DNA from: Todiramphus chloris collaris
Lineage: Eukaryota; Chordata; Aves; Coraciiformes; Alcedinidae
Assembly (NCBI GenBank): GCA_025345505.1
Contig: JANVCC010000020.1
Span: forward strand, 51,192,401-51,256,400
Reading direction: 5' to 3'
DNA: 64,000 nt
Under the pieces are notes generated by a model that was not told where the DNA came from, ran no database searches, and was given only the letters and a program-made list of their open reading frames with translations. A program made the position numbers and the translations under genes. Shown in pieces: positions 48,247 through 60,484 of this stretch (position 1 is its first letter; every line of letters begins with the position of its first letter).

Positions 48247-51198
48247 TATATAAAAATACTGAAATACAGAAAATACTGAAATATATAAAAATTCAATAAA
48301 ATATGATTTTAGTTCCTTGGACAGCAGGAAAAGTAATACAAACTGTAGCAAAGCTATGAAAATAAAATTCAAATGTAGAAGGTCAGGTGAAAACTAAAAA
48401 TGTGATGTATAAATTTATGTTCATTGGAAGAAAGACAGAAAGTCAGTCTCAGAGGATAATAAATATTACAAAATTCTGCATAACCAAAATTGCCAAGACT
48501 GGGTTCAACATGGATCTTGCTATATTGGTTGTTTATCCTGAAACCTAGTTGTCACAGCCATTTATCATCTGAAAATCTCATCTTTCATTAAGACACCATG
48601 TTGTTGTCTCTGTGCCTGTAGAAGAACACATGAAAATACAAAAAGCACAAACTCAAGTATTGCTCTACTGTCATTAAAAAAAATAAAAAATAAAAATGCA
48701 GCTAACCTCACAAAGTCTCATTGCTCCAGGAGCAAGAGCTACAGGAGGAAACATTAAATGTCGTTAGAAAAGCATGGCAGTTGGTAATGCTGAGCATGGA
48801 AAGAGAATCTTATTGCAGTGTCTAGCTCAAATGTGAGTCCAGTAAATAAATATTAAGATTACCAGCTCTGAACTGACTAGGAAATGTGTATAGTCCTGGT
48901 AAATGATTTTAGGAAACCCCAGTATCTGATAAAATATACCCTTCATCAGGATCAAGCACCACCACATATGCCCTGAGCTCTGAACAGACTAAACAAGTCA
49001 GTACCCTGACTTCTGTTGTCACATTGGCTAGCATTAGCCCAAAAGTCTCTGCTTTTTACCAATGTTATCTCAGTAATAATTATCTATCCCCTACCATTAC
49101 AAGACAGCAAAACAACTTGTATTTTATTGAAAGTGATGCTGAGGGACAGGGGTATGCTGTGAGCTCTTAGGAAGGCCATGACAAGCTTGGAAAGAAGACT
49201 CACTAGTAAACAAACTGTAACTATATTTAATAATCATGAGTTGAGAAACATTATAAGAATGGTCATGGATTTTGCTGTATCTTATAAACAACTGTTCTCA
49301 GCCTTATCTTTACATTCTGAACAGCTGTATTGATTTGATCAGAAATGTTCAAAGTATGCAGGGATGTTTTCAAGAAAAGCTTTGTCTGGTATCTGGGGGT
49401 GACTAGTTGGATTAAAAGATTTAATTCAGAGGTGTTCAGTGTTATCAAAAGGTCATGATAGTGAACAGTGGTTTGAGTTCCTGTAAAATCCACTGACATA
49501 TCTAATAAAGCATATACAGAAAAGAAGAAATATATGGATTATTTGCTTTCTGGTTCATACTATATGAAATCTGGGATTTATCTTTAATTATACTACTTCC
49601 TGAAGTTAATTAGAGCATTGCCCTAAGCATCAGGTGGGAGGTGGGCTTGCTCTGAAACTTATCCTGCTTGATGCCAGTGTGGATGTCTAATGTTCTTGTC
49701 AGGTTTCAGTAAGATCAGTAAGACACAGCAAATTAAGCTAGTAAGAATGAAAGTAATCTTAAACTAGGCCTAGACAGACCAGAGTATGAGTCTATTCAGG
49801 TATAAATCTGAATCTAGACAGAGTGCCTAGTGTCAACACAGCTCTGTCCAGGCACATGTGTCTTCTAAGGGAGAGGGCCATGACTCACTGCAGAGATACC
49901 ACAGAATTTTTTTATTTCTTTTTTTTTCCCCTCTAGATTTTGGGGTTTTTACATGCAACTACTAATTGTGTGTTTGTGTCTTTGTCTTAAACATTGAAGT
50001 CTGGACCTGGGTAATTCTAAAGATATTGCTGAAGTATTACATTTTTCCATTGTTGAGGGTTCTGGTTAAATCAGAGAATTTTCTGCAGAGATACTTTAGT
50101 CAAACCCACATCAGTAACAGAGCTCCCGGATATGGACTAGGAGAGTACCAAACTGTCTGTGTACAAATCTTGAATCTAATGATGCTGGATTAGTGGCATC
50201 TCCTGGCCTCAGAAATCTAGTGTTAAAGAGGTAATCTTGTTTAAAAAGATAAAAAAGGTAAATCTGTTTAAAAAGGGTTAAAAATAGTATCAGAATTATG
50301 AAATTCTTACCAGACAAAGAGTAGCACATACTCTACTAATGCTGTTGATGTAAGTCACTTGTTTCATAGGGCTATAGAAACTGGTCTTCAAGCAGAAGTG
50401 CTTCTATCAGATCTGTTTAATGACTGCCTTAAGTGTAATGTAAAAGAGGTGGTCATCTAGGGAAGCTGTCAGCTAGGCCAGTAAACTGGCCATGGCTCAG
50501 TTTTCTCCTTTACCAGTAAATTGGTTGCTAGAGCTGACAAGGGAAAGATTGGAGTCTGAATCATGGCAGTTGCTGTGGGAAGGGAAGGAAAAGAAGACTA
50601 AGGCCTTTTTCCTTATATTTCCTTCATAGAAGTACAAGAGTAAACCTCAACCTCCAGAATTTCCCCTGGCAGGTCTCTATTCTTGTTCCACTTTTTTTCT
50701 CTACACACCTGTTTTCAATGGAAACGGAATCTATTAAACTTCCCCCCACCCTCAGTTTTCTTCTTCTTCCCTGATGAGTATTCAGTTTTTGCCTATCCCA
50801 GTCAGAAGTCTTGAGTCACCTTTGTTCTACTTTTAGTGTGTTTTCTCCAGCAAAGGATGAGAAGCAAACCTTATGTAAAGAAACTGCATTAATGCTGTTG
50901 TGAATCTATGACATCAGCTGCTGTTTGCCAGCATAGTGAATAGCAGGTAAGTAAAAGAACTACTCAAGGTAAAAGTCTGTTTAGATGTCTGCTAGCTACA
51001 GTGAAAGCACTGGAATTGAAGGACATGCACTAGTTTTAGATCAAGCTATATCTGATCACTTAACAGCTTAAAATTCTAGCATCATTGAAAGAGCAGCACA
51101 AGACTTCTATCCTGTGTTACAGATTCATGTACAGGAAAGGTTGTTTTGAAATCCCCTGCAAGCAGTAGGCTGCTAAATAGCACTAGAATACCAGTCTC

Positions 51199-51970
51199 TG
51201 TCAGTTTACAGTCAGGGCAGCCCCTCAAACCTATAACAGATGCTCTCTGTTAGCCCCCCTCCCTCCCCAAAGGGGAAGAGAAAGGGAATAAGGGAGAGAG
51301 ACTTGGCGATTAGAAAAGGAAACTAGAACAGCTTTCATGAAAATGAAAATAATGGAATATATACATATACAAAACCAGTATTGAACCCAACCCCCCTGAT
51401 GGTAATTACATCACTGTCACCACTGATGCTGTGAAGCAAGCACTGGGGGAGTCCCAGACTGGGCCCCTCAGCAGATGGGAGCTGTGTTGAGGAGCTGGAT
51501 TCTGGTACCGCATTCAGGAACAAACAGATCAGGATTGAAGACAGAATGGACAGAGGCCTCCTTGGATGCTCTGAGGAAGGAACAGAGAGGACCCAAGCCA
51601 AACTGGCAAAGTGGTCTGAGAGGAGCCACAGGCACTCTGGATCCTCCAGGCTTTATACTAAATCTGATGTGTATGGGATGGAATTGCTTGTTGGTCAGTT
51701 TAGGGTCACCTGCTCAGTCCGCTCCTCCCTGTAGGTGCAGCCTTTCACTTTCTACACCACTCAGTGTGGTACACAAGACCCAGCAGTGGCCTTAGTCTGC
51801 ACACTGGTCCTTGATACTAACTCTAAACATGGGGTGTTATCACTGCTAGAAGCAGACACTGTCTGTGAGAACAGGCTGCTAACTTCAGACAGTGCAGTTA
51901 GGTAGAGGAACTGAGCTGAAAAATAATATCACTGAACAGAATTAGTCCTGTTCTCACTCAAACCAGGACA
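51199..51970 (-). mobile_element. Solo LTR, avian ERVL-like, copy 1
   Basis: Read on the minus strand the element starts TGTCCTGGTTTGAG and ends ...TGACA, so it has TG...CA ends. The 'gaccccaa...ctgacca' block ahead of a TATAAA (plus strand 51,652-51,657) follows the layout of avian ERVL-type LTRs as I know it. It aligns along most of its length with the LTR at 60,485-61,071 but is about 185 bases longer, mainly from extra sequence near 51,378-51,522. No gag, pol, primer-binding site or second LTR adjoins it, so it is a solo LTR left by recombination. No clear target-site duplication was found. Edges are good to a few bases. The LTR class is an inference from layout. Confidence 0.8.
51652..51657 (-). 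promoter_or_regulatory. TATA box of the LTR promoter
   Basis: TATAAA on the minus strand, at the position inside the LTR where the core promoter is expected. The equivalent box is kept in the second LTR copy. Whether it is active is unknown. Confidence 0.5.
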
Positions 51971-52570
51971 CCTCCCAGGCTAAGGGATGAATGCATGTAG
52001 CTGGAGAGAGGAAAGGGGCCTGTCTAAGAGTACTCTTAAGATCTGGCTTGCCTAGTCTTCTCCAGTGATACAAAACATGCTGCTTTCTTTGACATTGGGT
52101 TTTGTTTCAAAAGAGAACTATAGAGACTGGAAACAAGCAACCCTTGATTTCAATTCTTCATTGAGGTCTGTCAAACTTAACTTGCACACTATTAACATTA
52201 GAGATTGCACCAAATATAAAAACAAATGAACATCATAGGAAAGAAGCTTTAGTTTTCTGGTGTCCTAGCATGGCAGTTAAAAGACTCCAATCGTAAACCC
52301 TCTTCTTGTAAAAATATGAGTGTGCTTAATGAAAATCTTGTAACTGACACTAATGTGTTGACATAGAACCTGCTGCTCGGGGAAACCTTCAGATGGTTTT
52401 ATTGTCAGGTATATGTACTAGGTTTCAGCTGAATTCTTTGAGTCCCAGTTACTGAAATATGGCAGTGGTTTTGGAATACCAGGATGTGTTCCTAAAGCTT
52501 CTGTAACAAATATAGGGTGTTGCGCACTTTTACACTAAATTATAAATACAAATAACCCCAAGTAAGAATG
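51971..52570. other. Non-coding DNA between LTR and CR1 fragment
   Basis: Six hundred bases of unremarkable sequence. On the minus strand this would be the flank just before the 5' end of the LTR, and it shows no polypurine tract or ERV coding trace. Confidence 0.6.
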
Positions 52571-52880
52571 TGTTGGGTTGGAAGGCACCAAGTCTAACTC
52601 CCTTGCAGTGAGAAGGGACATCTGCAACTAGATCAGGTTGCTCAGAGCCTTGTCCAATCTGAACTGGAATGTTTCCAGGTATGGGGCATCTACCACCTAT
52701 CAGGGCAACCTGTTCCTGTGTTTCACCACCCTCACTGTAAAAATTTTCTTCCTTCTATCTCATTTAAATCTCTCCTCTTTCAGTTTAAAACATTTACCCC
52801 TTGTCCTGTTGCAACAGACCCTGCTAAAATTACTGTTCCCATCTAAGTATTGAAAGGCTACAAAAAGGTCTCACAAATTC
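52571..52880 (-). mobile_element. CR1 LINE fragment
   Basis: Read on the minus strand the segment follows the CR1 ORF2 C-terminus and 3' UTR: the complement of 'ggttgctcagagcc', 'gggcaacctgttcc' and 'cccttgtcctgttgca' marks the usual order. It is 5'-truncated and well diverged, lacking the clear terminal octamers. The overlapping 71-codon plus-strand frame is an artefact of the reverse complement of CR1. Edges are approximate. Confidence 0.9.
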
Positions 52881-53862
52881 CCACGTAAGGATCAACAGCA
52901 TTTTATTTTGTTGACAAAATTATATTGCATGATTAAATATAAGGCTTAAACAAAAAAAAATCTGCCTCAGAACTTTGTGGATTTAAAAAATTCCTTGGAT
53001 AATTTTGTAATTCTGCCCTTCTTGTGTTTGGGACCAATTTCTAGGTTGAATTTTTTAATTCTCATTCTTTCATCCTCCCATTTGACCCTTGGTATCTTTT
53101 CAGAGCACCATTGACTTCAGAGAGGCATGAAATTGAGAAAATTGCAGCTAAGTCTGCTTAAAACAGAATTGCAACTAAGTCTACAAAGACATAGATGCAA
53201 CGGAACTCACAAAAGTCAAAATAAATTCTGCACAAATGAAAATAGAAAAATATTGGATCCGGAAGATATTTTGAAAATTTTCAGTAAGTAGGTAAAGTGA
53301 AAAATAATTTTGTTGCTTCCATCTGTATGACAGTGTAGGGTAAAAATAACTAATGTCAAACATAACATAGTATTATGAGGCAACTGAATGAAAAAAGTTT
53401 TTAATTTTTGTAAAGCAGCCTAGCTACCAGCTCTTTTACCATAAGAACTGATAATAAATACAGGTGGTTTTATTTATTTTTCTCTCTCAACCTGTATTTC
53501 CCTAAGAGATAGGATGTACAGAGCTGAAATGATGAATAACAAAACTATAAGCAGTGACAACAGGAGATGAGTCTGTCGGGAGTGCATGTATAGAGTCACA
53601 TTTAACACAATAATCTAATTCTGTGTCACATCATTAAGTGATTTGTTCATTGGCAATGGGGAAGACAAATAACATTGTATTGTGTCACTAATTTAGGAAT
53701 GCTAATAAAAAGATGTTGAAGCACAACTACTACTTTATTGACCCCGCTGGGTCCAATCACATGAATGACTAAGAATTCACTGAATGAGTAAGAATTGCAA
53801 AACTGAGACATGTTGTTAGAGTAGGAAATGGATTTTTGAATATTTTTCAACGTTACTTTTCA

Positions 53863-53907
53863 TTTTTCCTTTTTTTTTGTTTGTTTGTTTGGTTGTTTTG
53901 TTTTTTG
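53863..53907. repeat. T/G low-complexity run
   Basis: GTTT-type repeat (TTTG and TTG units). Confidence 0.8.
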
Positions 53908-56366
53908 AACTGGGTAACATCACTAGTTCTCATTTGGACCTATATAAACATCATGCTTCTGGAAGCACTGAATAATTACATCACAAGAATAGTGAGTAAT
54001 ACGGTTTGTGTGTAATCACTTCTTAATTTCCTATTCAGACACTGAAATTTCATCATTAAACACAGGTTAAAGCTATGTCTTTTAGTTCAGTTTTATTAGT
54101 AATACTAAGGAGATTTGTCTTCCTGGTTGTATTCATGTTCCAGTTGTTTGCAGTGAAAAATGACTTGCCTGAATTGATGTGGTGATGACACAGAGAAGGA
54201 ACAAATGGCACAGAGCTGTCCCTTTTCCATTCATCATGTCAACAATTGAAAACAATGACAACACCACACTGGCTCATTCCAAATTACGAAGCCCAGCAAA
54301 CAAATTAGCCTGACTGGCAGGAGGTCTCAGAAAAGTAAACTCAAATCTTCCTTGGACAGCTATAGAGGTTATATGGCTGTGAATCACATCTCTGGTGAAA
54401 GAGGTCAGTAAAAATGTGCCAAGAAAGACGTTTTGCCTCCACCTGGTGCTTAACATTTCTTCCAGCATTTGATCTGGGTAAGTAGTGCCGCTGACTATAC
54501 TGGTTCTAGCTACATGAAGAAGTTTTTCATTTAAGGAATAAGAACTACAGATTGGACCTTACAATCAATACTAGGTAAGAATGTAGTCGTAACATAGATA
54601 CGTTTAAGTGAAAGAAGCTAAAGAAAAAGGATACAGTAGGCTTACTTGTGCTTACTGCTGTATTTTTGCAGCAGGCTCTTAGTTACTGTTATTCTTTCTG
54701 TTTGTTTTATTTTCTGTATTGTTGGTTTTGTCTTACCATGACATTCTAGTCAGATATTTCTTATATTTGTGTCAAAAAATAGGGACAGAAATGTACCAGC
54801 TGTGCAATTTATAAACTCTTAATACTTGCAAGGAGATTAAAGTGTCAGGTGCCACAAATGTCCTGGGATTGGCTACAGATTCCTAACCAGATATGTATAG
54901 CATATATCAAAAATCCCAACAAATTCCTAATTTTATGAATATTCACAGATGATTGACATCTGGATTCACTCAGAGAACAAGTTCTGGTAATATTGCTTAA
55001 GAAACCAGGGAGACAGTATATTTATAAGCTTATGGCTTGCAACTGTTTTCCTGTCATCAAGTTGCACAAGGAGATGCAGTATTTGTAACTGAAGAAAAGC
55101 AGATTTTGTTGTTCCACAAAAAAAAAGGAAACTTGTTAGCCTTTTTCTGTGGTACGGGTTGTTACAGAATACCAAGTACAAGTTTTTGTTACATTTGTCG
55201 CTATGAGTTTTTATGAAGTTTCTTCTGTCCTTGGTCAACACATTTTTGTCAGTCACAAACTTATAGTTTGGAAGGAATAAAAGTATTCACAATGGTGTAT
55301 TTTTGGGCCAGGAAGGAAGAGTAAAATTACTTGCTTGGTAAGCAGAAAGTGAATACAATTACCTGTTTATCCACATTGGAAAGTGAGATGTGGATAAACT
55401 CTGATTGCTCCCTTTACAAGAAAGATAAACTGTTTACCTGTTTTACTCTTGACTGCTCTAGCAGTATTAAGGTTATTTGATAGAAGACTGCCTTGTACAG
55501 TGAGTGAGAAAAGGCAAACCTGTAATTCTTGTGCTAAGGATAGGAATAGTTCTCCAAATATAAAAGTTTTGGGATTTGAACTCAAGGTAATTTATGATAC
55601 TTTTCTTATACAAACAGAGTAGCCTGTTCTGTGTTTCCTTTTATTGCCTGACATGAGTTCTGTATGTCCATCTGAAAAGTGTTTGTACCAGCTTCTCTCT
55701 GCACTTGAGATTCAGCAGAATTCTTTGAAATGATAAGTCAGAAAATTTCCCTCTTCCTTTCAAGCCCTGCAGTAACACTTTGAGAATATAGCAGGAGAGC
55801 CTGTGTTTCTAACGATGGTGATTTGAGGCTTAAGTTTTTATCAGGAGAGATTCTCAGCTTTCAATAAAAAGAGGAAATTTTGTATTAGTACTTGAAAATA
55901 TGACTCAAACAAATCCAAAAGTTTTAGAAAGGAGAAAGTCCCAAATCATTATTATTTTAAACTTGTTTTATGGTATTTCAATACTTGATATTGACTGTAT
56001 CCAGTAAATCATGAAAACAATGATAAAATACTTTTGTAATCTACACAACAACCAAAAATGGTAAAGCCAAGTAGGTATCTTTACAGGAAAGCACAACCAT
56101 GACTGAATTCCAGTAGGTCAAGTTATGATAATGGAAGGATGTTAATACAGAGTATGCATGGTTTGAAGATTTAAATTTTACAGTTGATTAAAGAAAAAAA
56201 AAGGGAAAAAAAGAACTTAGAATCCTCATTTTTCAGTAGAAATAATCAAAATCAGTGGTTATATGCAAGCTTTTTAGACCATACAAAAGATTCTGTAACA
56301 ATTTTTAGCTTATAAACACTAAAAAACCCCAAAGGGACTATAAGAATAACAGTAGTGACAACAAAA

Positions 56367-56377
56367 CAGCAGAGGGC
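56367..56377 (+). promoter_or_regulatory. Possible CTCF core site
   Basis: CAGCAGAGGGC matches the CASYAGRGGGC core of the vertebrate CTCF motif at every position. The flanks fit only partly, and a match of this length can occur by chance in 64 kb. Occupancy is not known. Confidence 0.25.
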
Positions 56378-56694
56378 CTTACTCTAAGTTTTAATAGATC
56401 TAAATGATGCAGACAAGCACAGCCCTGTAACATTGACTTCCAGAAATATTTATAAGAATCACATACCAAGATGACACCCCAAAGTACTAATTATGGTAAC
56501 CAAGTTATCATGAACCGTGATGCTTTTCCTCCATAATGTAATACATCTAATTAGTAGAAACTTGGCTACCTGGAAGCCTAGTTGTTGCCAGTGTTTTCTA
56601 CGCAACAATTAGAACCTCCTTTATTTATATAACTAAGCTAATGCAGACTTAAGATAATTAAGATGTTTTCTTATTATAAGCAGACAAAAAATAA

Positions 56695-56765
56695 AACCAA
56701 GACACCCACATACAAAAAAACGCACAAGAAAAAAACTACCAAAACCAAAAAAACCCAAACCATAA
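56695..56765. repeat. A/C-rich low-complexity tract
   Basis: A runs broken by CC and CCC, as at 6,887 and 7,252. The minus-strand frame crossing it (V, F and L rich) is a composition artefact. Confidence 0.8.
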
Positions 56766-59348
56766 AATGGTTTCTTAATTTTATCCAATCCCTGGCCTGA
56801 ATACTAGATTTCATTAGAGGCTCTAGAATATAAACTGAAGATTTAAAATGTGTGGTTTCCTCATATAGCTCAAGAATAACATCCAAAGCGATGTGCTATG
56901 CTGATACATGAAACTTAGGTCTGTTTATAATATGGCAGTCTGTCCTCTTTTACTAGTCTGTAATAAATGATCTATGGATTTAATAATCTAAAGTGTTTTT
57001 CAAAAGCCTACCAAAATTTATGCTACCTGCTAACACACTGCTAACGAAAGTTAGGAGTAAAAAATTAGATATTGAAGATGTCTGCCACAACTGGTAACTT
57101 ATTCACACTGCTGCTACTCCAGTGACATATATTGACTTAAATAATGTAGTACAGTGCAAGAAAACAATAAGACTACAACCCTCATCAAGGAGGGAATGGC
57201 ATCTGTGGGTAGCAAGAAATATGTTGGCTTTGTCTTTTTAACAGCTACATATTAAAGTGGTAAAAGCAAAAATGACAGAAACAAGGCACCTAAACAAAGA
57301 ATTTGATGTCCAACAATCAGACATATAATAGTGTCCTATGTGGCTCAAATTAGCAAAGCAGCTGCACTTAGTCCATGCATCTCTTTTTAGCTGCTGTTTT
57401 TGCTCAGAGAAATGTACAGTAAGGTTTCAATACATCCTCTTGTAGCACTGGAAGGTTAATGCTAAGTGCATCCATGGAACATTAAATAGAATGTGACATT
57501 AAAATGAGAAATGTTTTGCATATTATGTTTAGTTTGGGGTTATTAGATGTGTCCACTGCAATTGAGAGTACTTGGGTTATCAGTGATAGTCTGGCAATTC
57601 ACACAGTGTTGTCTAGTTTGAATTAACTTCGCTAGTTGCACCTAACTACTTCTGGATGCACTGATATCAAACAACAAAATTGTCTGCTGGAGTTTATTCT
57701 GCTTTTCAAGAGAAGGTAACTTACTTCAAATGTTATGCAAGTGCTTGGAGGTGTGACTGGAGCTCCACTGTATTCAATATGTAAAATGAGAGTCTTGTTC
57801 AGAAAAGCCTACAACAAATTTGAAACAAAAGACATGGAGCTGGTTGCAAGCCAAATTCAGAACATGTTCTATGCCAGTCATGTGCAAGCAGCATAAATAG
57901 AGCATCTGCTCTAGTCAACAATATTTGAACTTCCCTTTGAAAACACCTACTTTCATGTAGGTGTGAGGAAACCCTCTACTTTCTTCAAAAAGTGAACAAT
58001 TAGTAGGAGTGTATCCTCATTTAAATTACTAACACTTCATCCCTCTCTCAGCAGCAGTTTTCTCAAAAATTATTTTCTTTCACTGACACTTCAGTCCCTT
58101 AAACCAACAGTTTCTGGGATAAGAAAGGTCATTTGTTTTTACAAACTCTTCTGATCCCTTCATGAACATACTGTAACCAAGTTAAGCTGAATTTCACCCC
58201 TGTCTTTATAGAAGTTACAAGCCTGAAGGAAAAGTTTTGAACCTGCCAGCCTGGGTGTTCTGTGTTCATGCAGGGCACCTAGTTCTCCAGGTCTTTTCAA
58301 TGAGTATATTGATTTACACCTGTGTACCATAGATTTCATGCTCTGACCAGTTCAGTGACTTTGCTTGCATTGAAGTAAGCCTCTGATTCCCAGTAAATAC
58401 TCATACACCTCACTGCTTTGCTGCTGTAATCATAACTTGAAATCTCTTCCCTTCCTTATACCCATGCAAGCATTTTGTATCAGCTCTATCCAATATGAAT
58501 TCTCAGAATTTTCAGTGGCTACTCTGCATCTGTTTGTGGGTTATTTCCTGAGCCCACTGACAGTTCTGTGGGCAAGCAGGATGGACGAAGGCCAAAAGCT
58601 CTTTGTTCATCCCTGAGAGCCTATCCACAAAAATCTGTTGAAAGGAAGGAAAGGGAGAAACAATAGGTTGTGATGATAAAGCAATACAGATAAAATTCAG
58701 ATGCAAAATCTAAAAGATCAAGTCTCTGCCTGCTTTATGCTGTTTCCCAAGAGCTTCCCTTGGGCCATCCATCAACGAAAGAACTGGAGAGGATTAATGA
58801 GGCGTGTCAAGTTTCAAAGGTGACACCTGTTCTGGAGTGCCCAGAGATGGATTTTGTGGGGCTTATAGACTTCTCTTCCTTTTTAGAGACAGAGGATCAG
58901 ATGGCAGTTGGTGAGGAGGTGGACACAGAAAATATCAACTGCTTGAAAAAATTTGGATTTTCATCTTTTCGTTGTGGAAGTGCTCTCTTCTTACACCTGT
59001 GTACATACAACTTCCTATAGAATCATGCAGTTGTGCCACTCCTTGAGGTATGAGCTTAGAAGTAGGTTAGTAACGTCCTACCTCTGATTAAAAATCAACA
59101 AATCCCTCTGGGCTGTTGCTATACTAGAAAACAAAGTTTCAAGGCCCATTTTGAGGGGGGGATGGATCAAACATTTGTTTCATACAGGACAGTTGCATGG
59201 AGTGCTGTAGCTTCATAGAGTACCAAATTAAATTCTCGATGTTTTGTACACCCCTCAAATATATGAATGAGTGTGTAAAGACTGCAAGTTTGCACAAGAG
59301 ACTTTCTTTCCTTAGTTACCTATAACCATGATCCCTAAGAAGTTCTTG

Positions 59349-59375
59349 CACCCTGGTGATTCACACGCCAGGGTG
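59349..59375. repeat. Perfect 8-bp inverted repeat, 11-base loop
   Basis: CACCCTGG and CCAGGGTG flank an 11-base loop. Small hairpin of unknown meaning. Confidence 0.5.
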
Positions 59376-59600
59376 AATTTTCTAGAAGTGTCTCGGAGAA
59401 AATCAATGTAGTTCAGAAGCTTGGAGTCACATTTCAAGCTATGAAGCAACACTTCTCCATCTACTAGCCCTTAAAGAGGCCTCTATCCCTTTTAAGACTT
59501 AGTTGCAGTCTGAAGTGTGATGGAGGGACCTCTGCCAGCACTATGTCTCCTTCCGTGTCCCTTAGAAGCAATGGTGAAGAAAACTCCCAGTCCTTATCTG

Positions 59601-59850
59601 TGATTCTGTAAGGGACCTCTGGAAATCATCTAATCCAACCCCTCTGCCAAGGCAGGTTGACCTAGAACAGATCACACAGGAACATGACCAGGTGGCTTTG
59701 AATGTCTCCAGAGACTGCGACTCCATCACCTCTCTGGGCAGCCTGTTCCAGTGCTCTGTCAGTCTCAAAGTAAAGAAGTTCATCCTCATGTTTAGATGGA
59801 ACTGCCCATGTTCAAGTTTGTGTCCATAACTTATCAAGACTTGCTGTGCA
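59601..59850 (-). mobile_element. CR1 LINE fragment
   Basis: On the minus strand it reads as a CR1 3' end: the ORF2 tail (with the HWNRLPREV-type block) and the 3' UTR ending near 'gattctgta'. Words such as 'atctaatccaacccc' and 'gcctgttccagtgctc' on the plus strand are the complement of the usual CR1 order. Strongly diverged, with the internal frame broken. Confidence 0.88.
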
Positions 59851-60032
59851 CTTTCAGAACACACGTTAAAGTTTCAGAAGTAGGAAAAAAACCAGTTGCT
59901 TCCTAGCACATAGTAGTCATTTGTACATGCTGACAGAATAAAATTGCTAAACTGGTATTCTTGCTTCACGCAGAAAGGTTTTTATAAGCAATCAATTGTC
60001 TGTATGTCTAATTGGTCTGTTCAACAATTGAG

Positions 60033-60280
60033 TCACAGAATCACAAAATTATTGAGGCTGGAAAAGGCCTCTGAGATCAACACCTCCAGCCTATGACCTA
60101 TCACCACCACATTGGCTAGACCATGGCACTAAGTGCCACATCCAGTCTTTCCTTAAACACCTTCAGGGACAGCAACTTCACCGCTTCCCTGGGCAGTCCA
60201 TTCCAGTGTCTGATCACCCTCCCTGTGAGGAAGTGCTTCCTGATATCCAACCTAAACCTCCCCTGGCACAGCTTCAGGCA
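60033..60280 (-). mobile_element. CR1 LINE fragment
   Basis: A second minus-strand CR1 3' end, starting on the plus strand with 'cacagaatcacaaaatt', the complement of the terminal CR1 repeat. It reaches into the ORF2 tail, where a minus-strand frame still shows [11 protein letters not shown]. It differs from the neighbour at 59,601-59,850 and so is a separate insertion. The right edge is approximate. Confidence 0.9.
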
Positions 60281-60484
60281 TCCAACAACAGGCTGCAGTG
60301 CAGCAGCTGTAAGCACGTCAAACTGCACCCTCCAAGGCTTTGCCTGCTCCTCTGATTCCTGGGGTGAGCTCGGCTTTCACAGCTGGACATGGCGTCTTGC
60401 ATCTGTGCCCACACCTCTGTCTGTGCTTTTCCTGCCAGAGAGTGAGCATTTTCAAGTGAATTCAAGGAAGTTTATTTAAGTGGT

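Larger units (their letters stand above)
39744..51198. other. AT-rich non-coding DNA, no gene seen
   Basis: No gene or repeat family was recognised apart from the low-complexity tracts listed. The longest frame, 153 codons at 40,525-40,986, has no recognisable domain and overlaps other open frames. The segment 43,980-44,046 is dense in homeodomain cores (see findings). Confidence 0.55.
52881..59600. other. AT-rich non-coding DNA, no gene seen
   Basis: This lies between the two LTR copies and was checked for retroviral genes on the minus strand. Frames are all short, with no protease, reverse transcriptase or integrase motif, so it is ordinary host DNA and not a provirus interior. An 86-codon frame at 58,760-59,020 has a more protein-like composition but no recognisable family. 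Confidence 0.6.

Noticed and set aside
52638-52853. 71-codon plus-strand open frame
   Set aside because: It is the reverse complement of a CR1 ORF2 tail and 3' UTR.
58760-59020. 86-codon frame with more protein-like, acidic composition
   Set aside because: No domain recognised, no clear splice sites, and the C-terminal part turns into F/L/C-rich chance sequence.
51971-60484. Interior of a full endogenous retrovirus between two LTRs
   Set aside because: No gag, protease, reverse transcriptase or integrase motif, no primer-binding site next to 60,485, LTRs of unequal length, and CR1 fragments within the interval.
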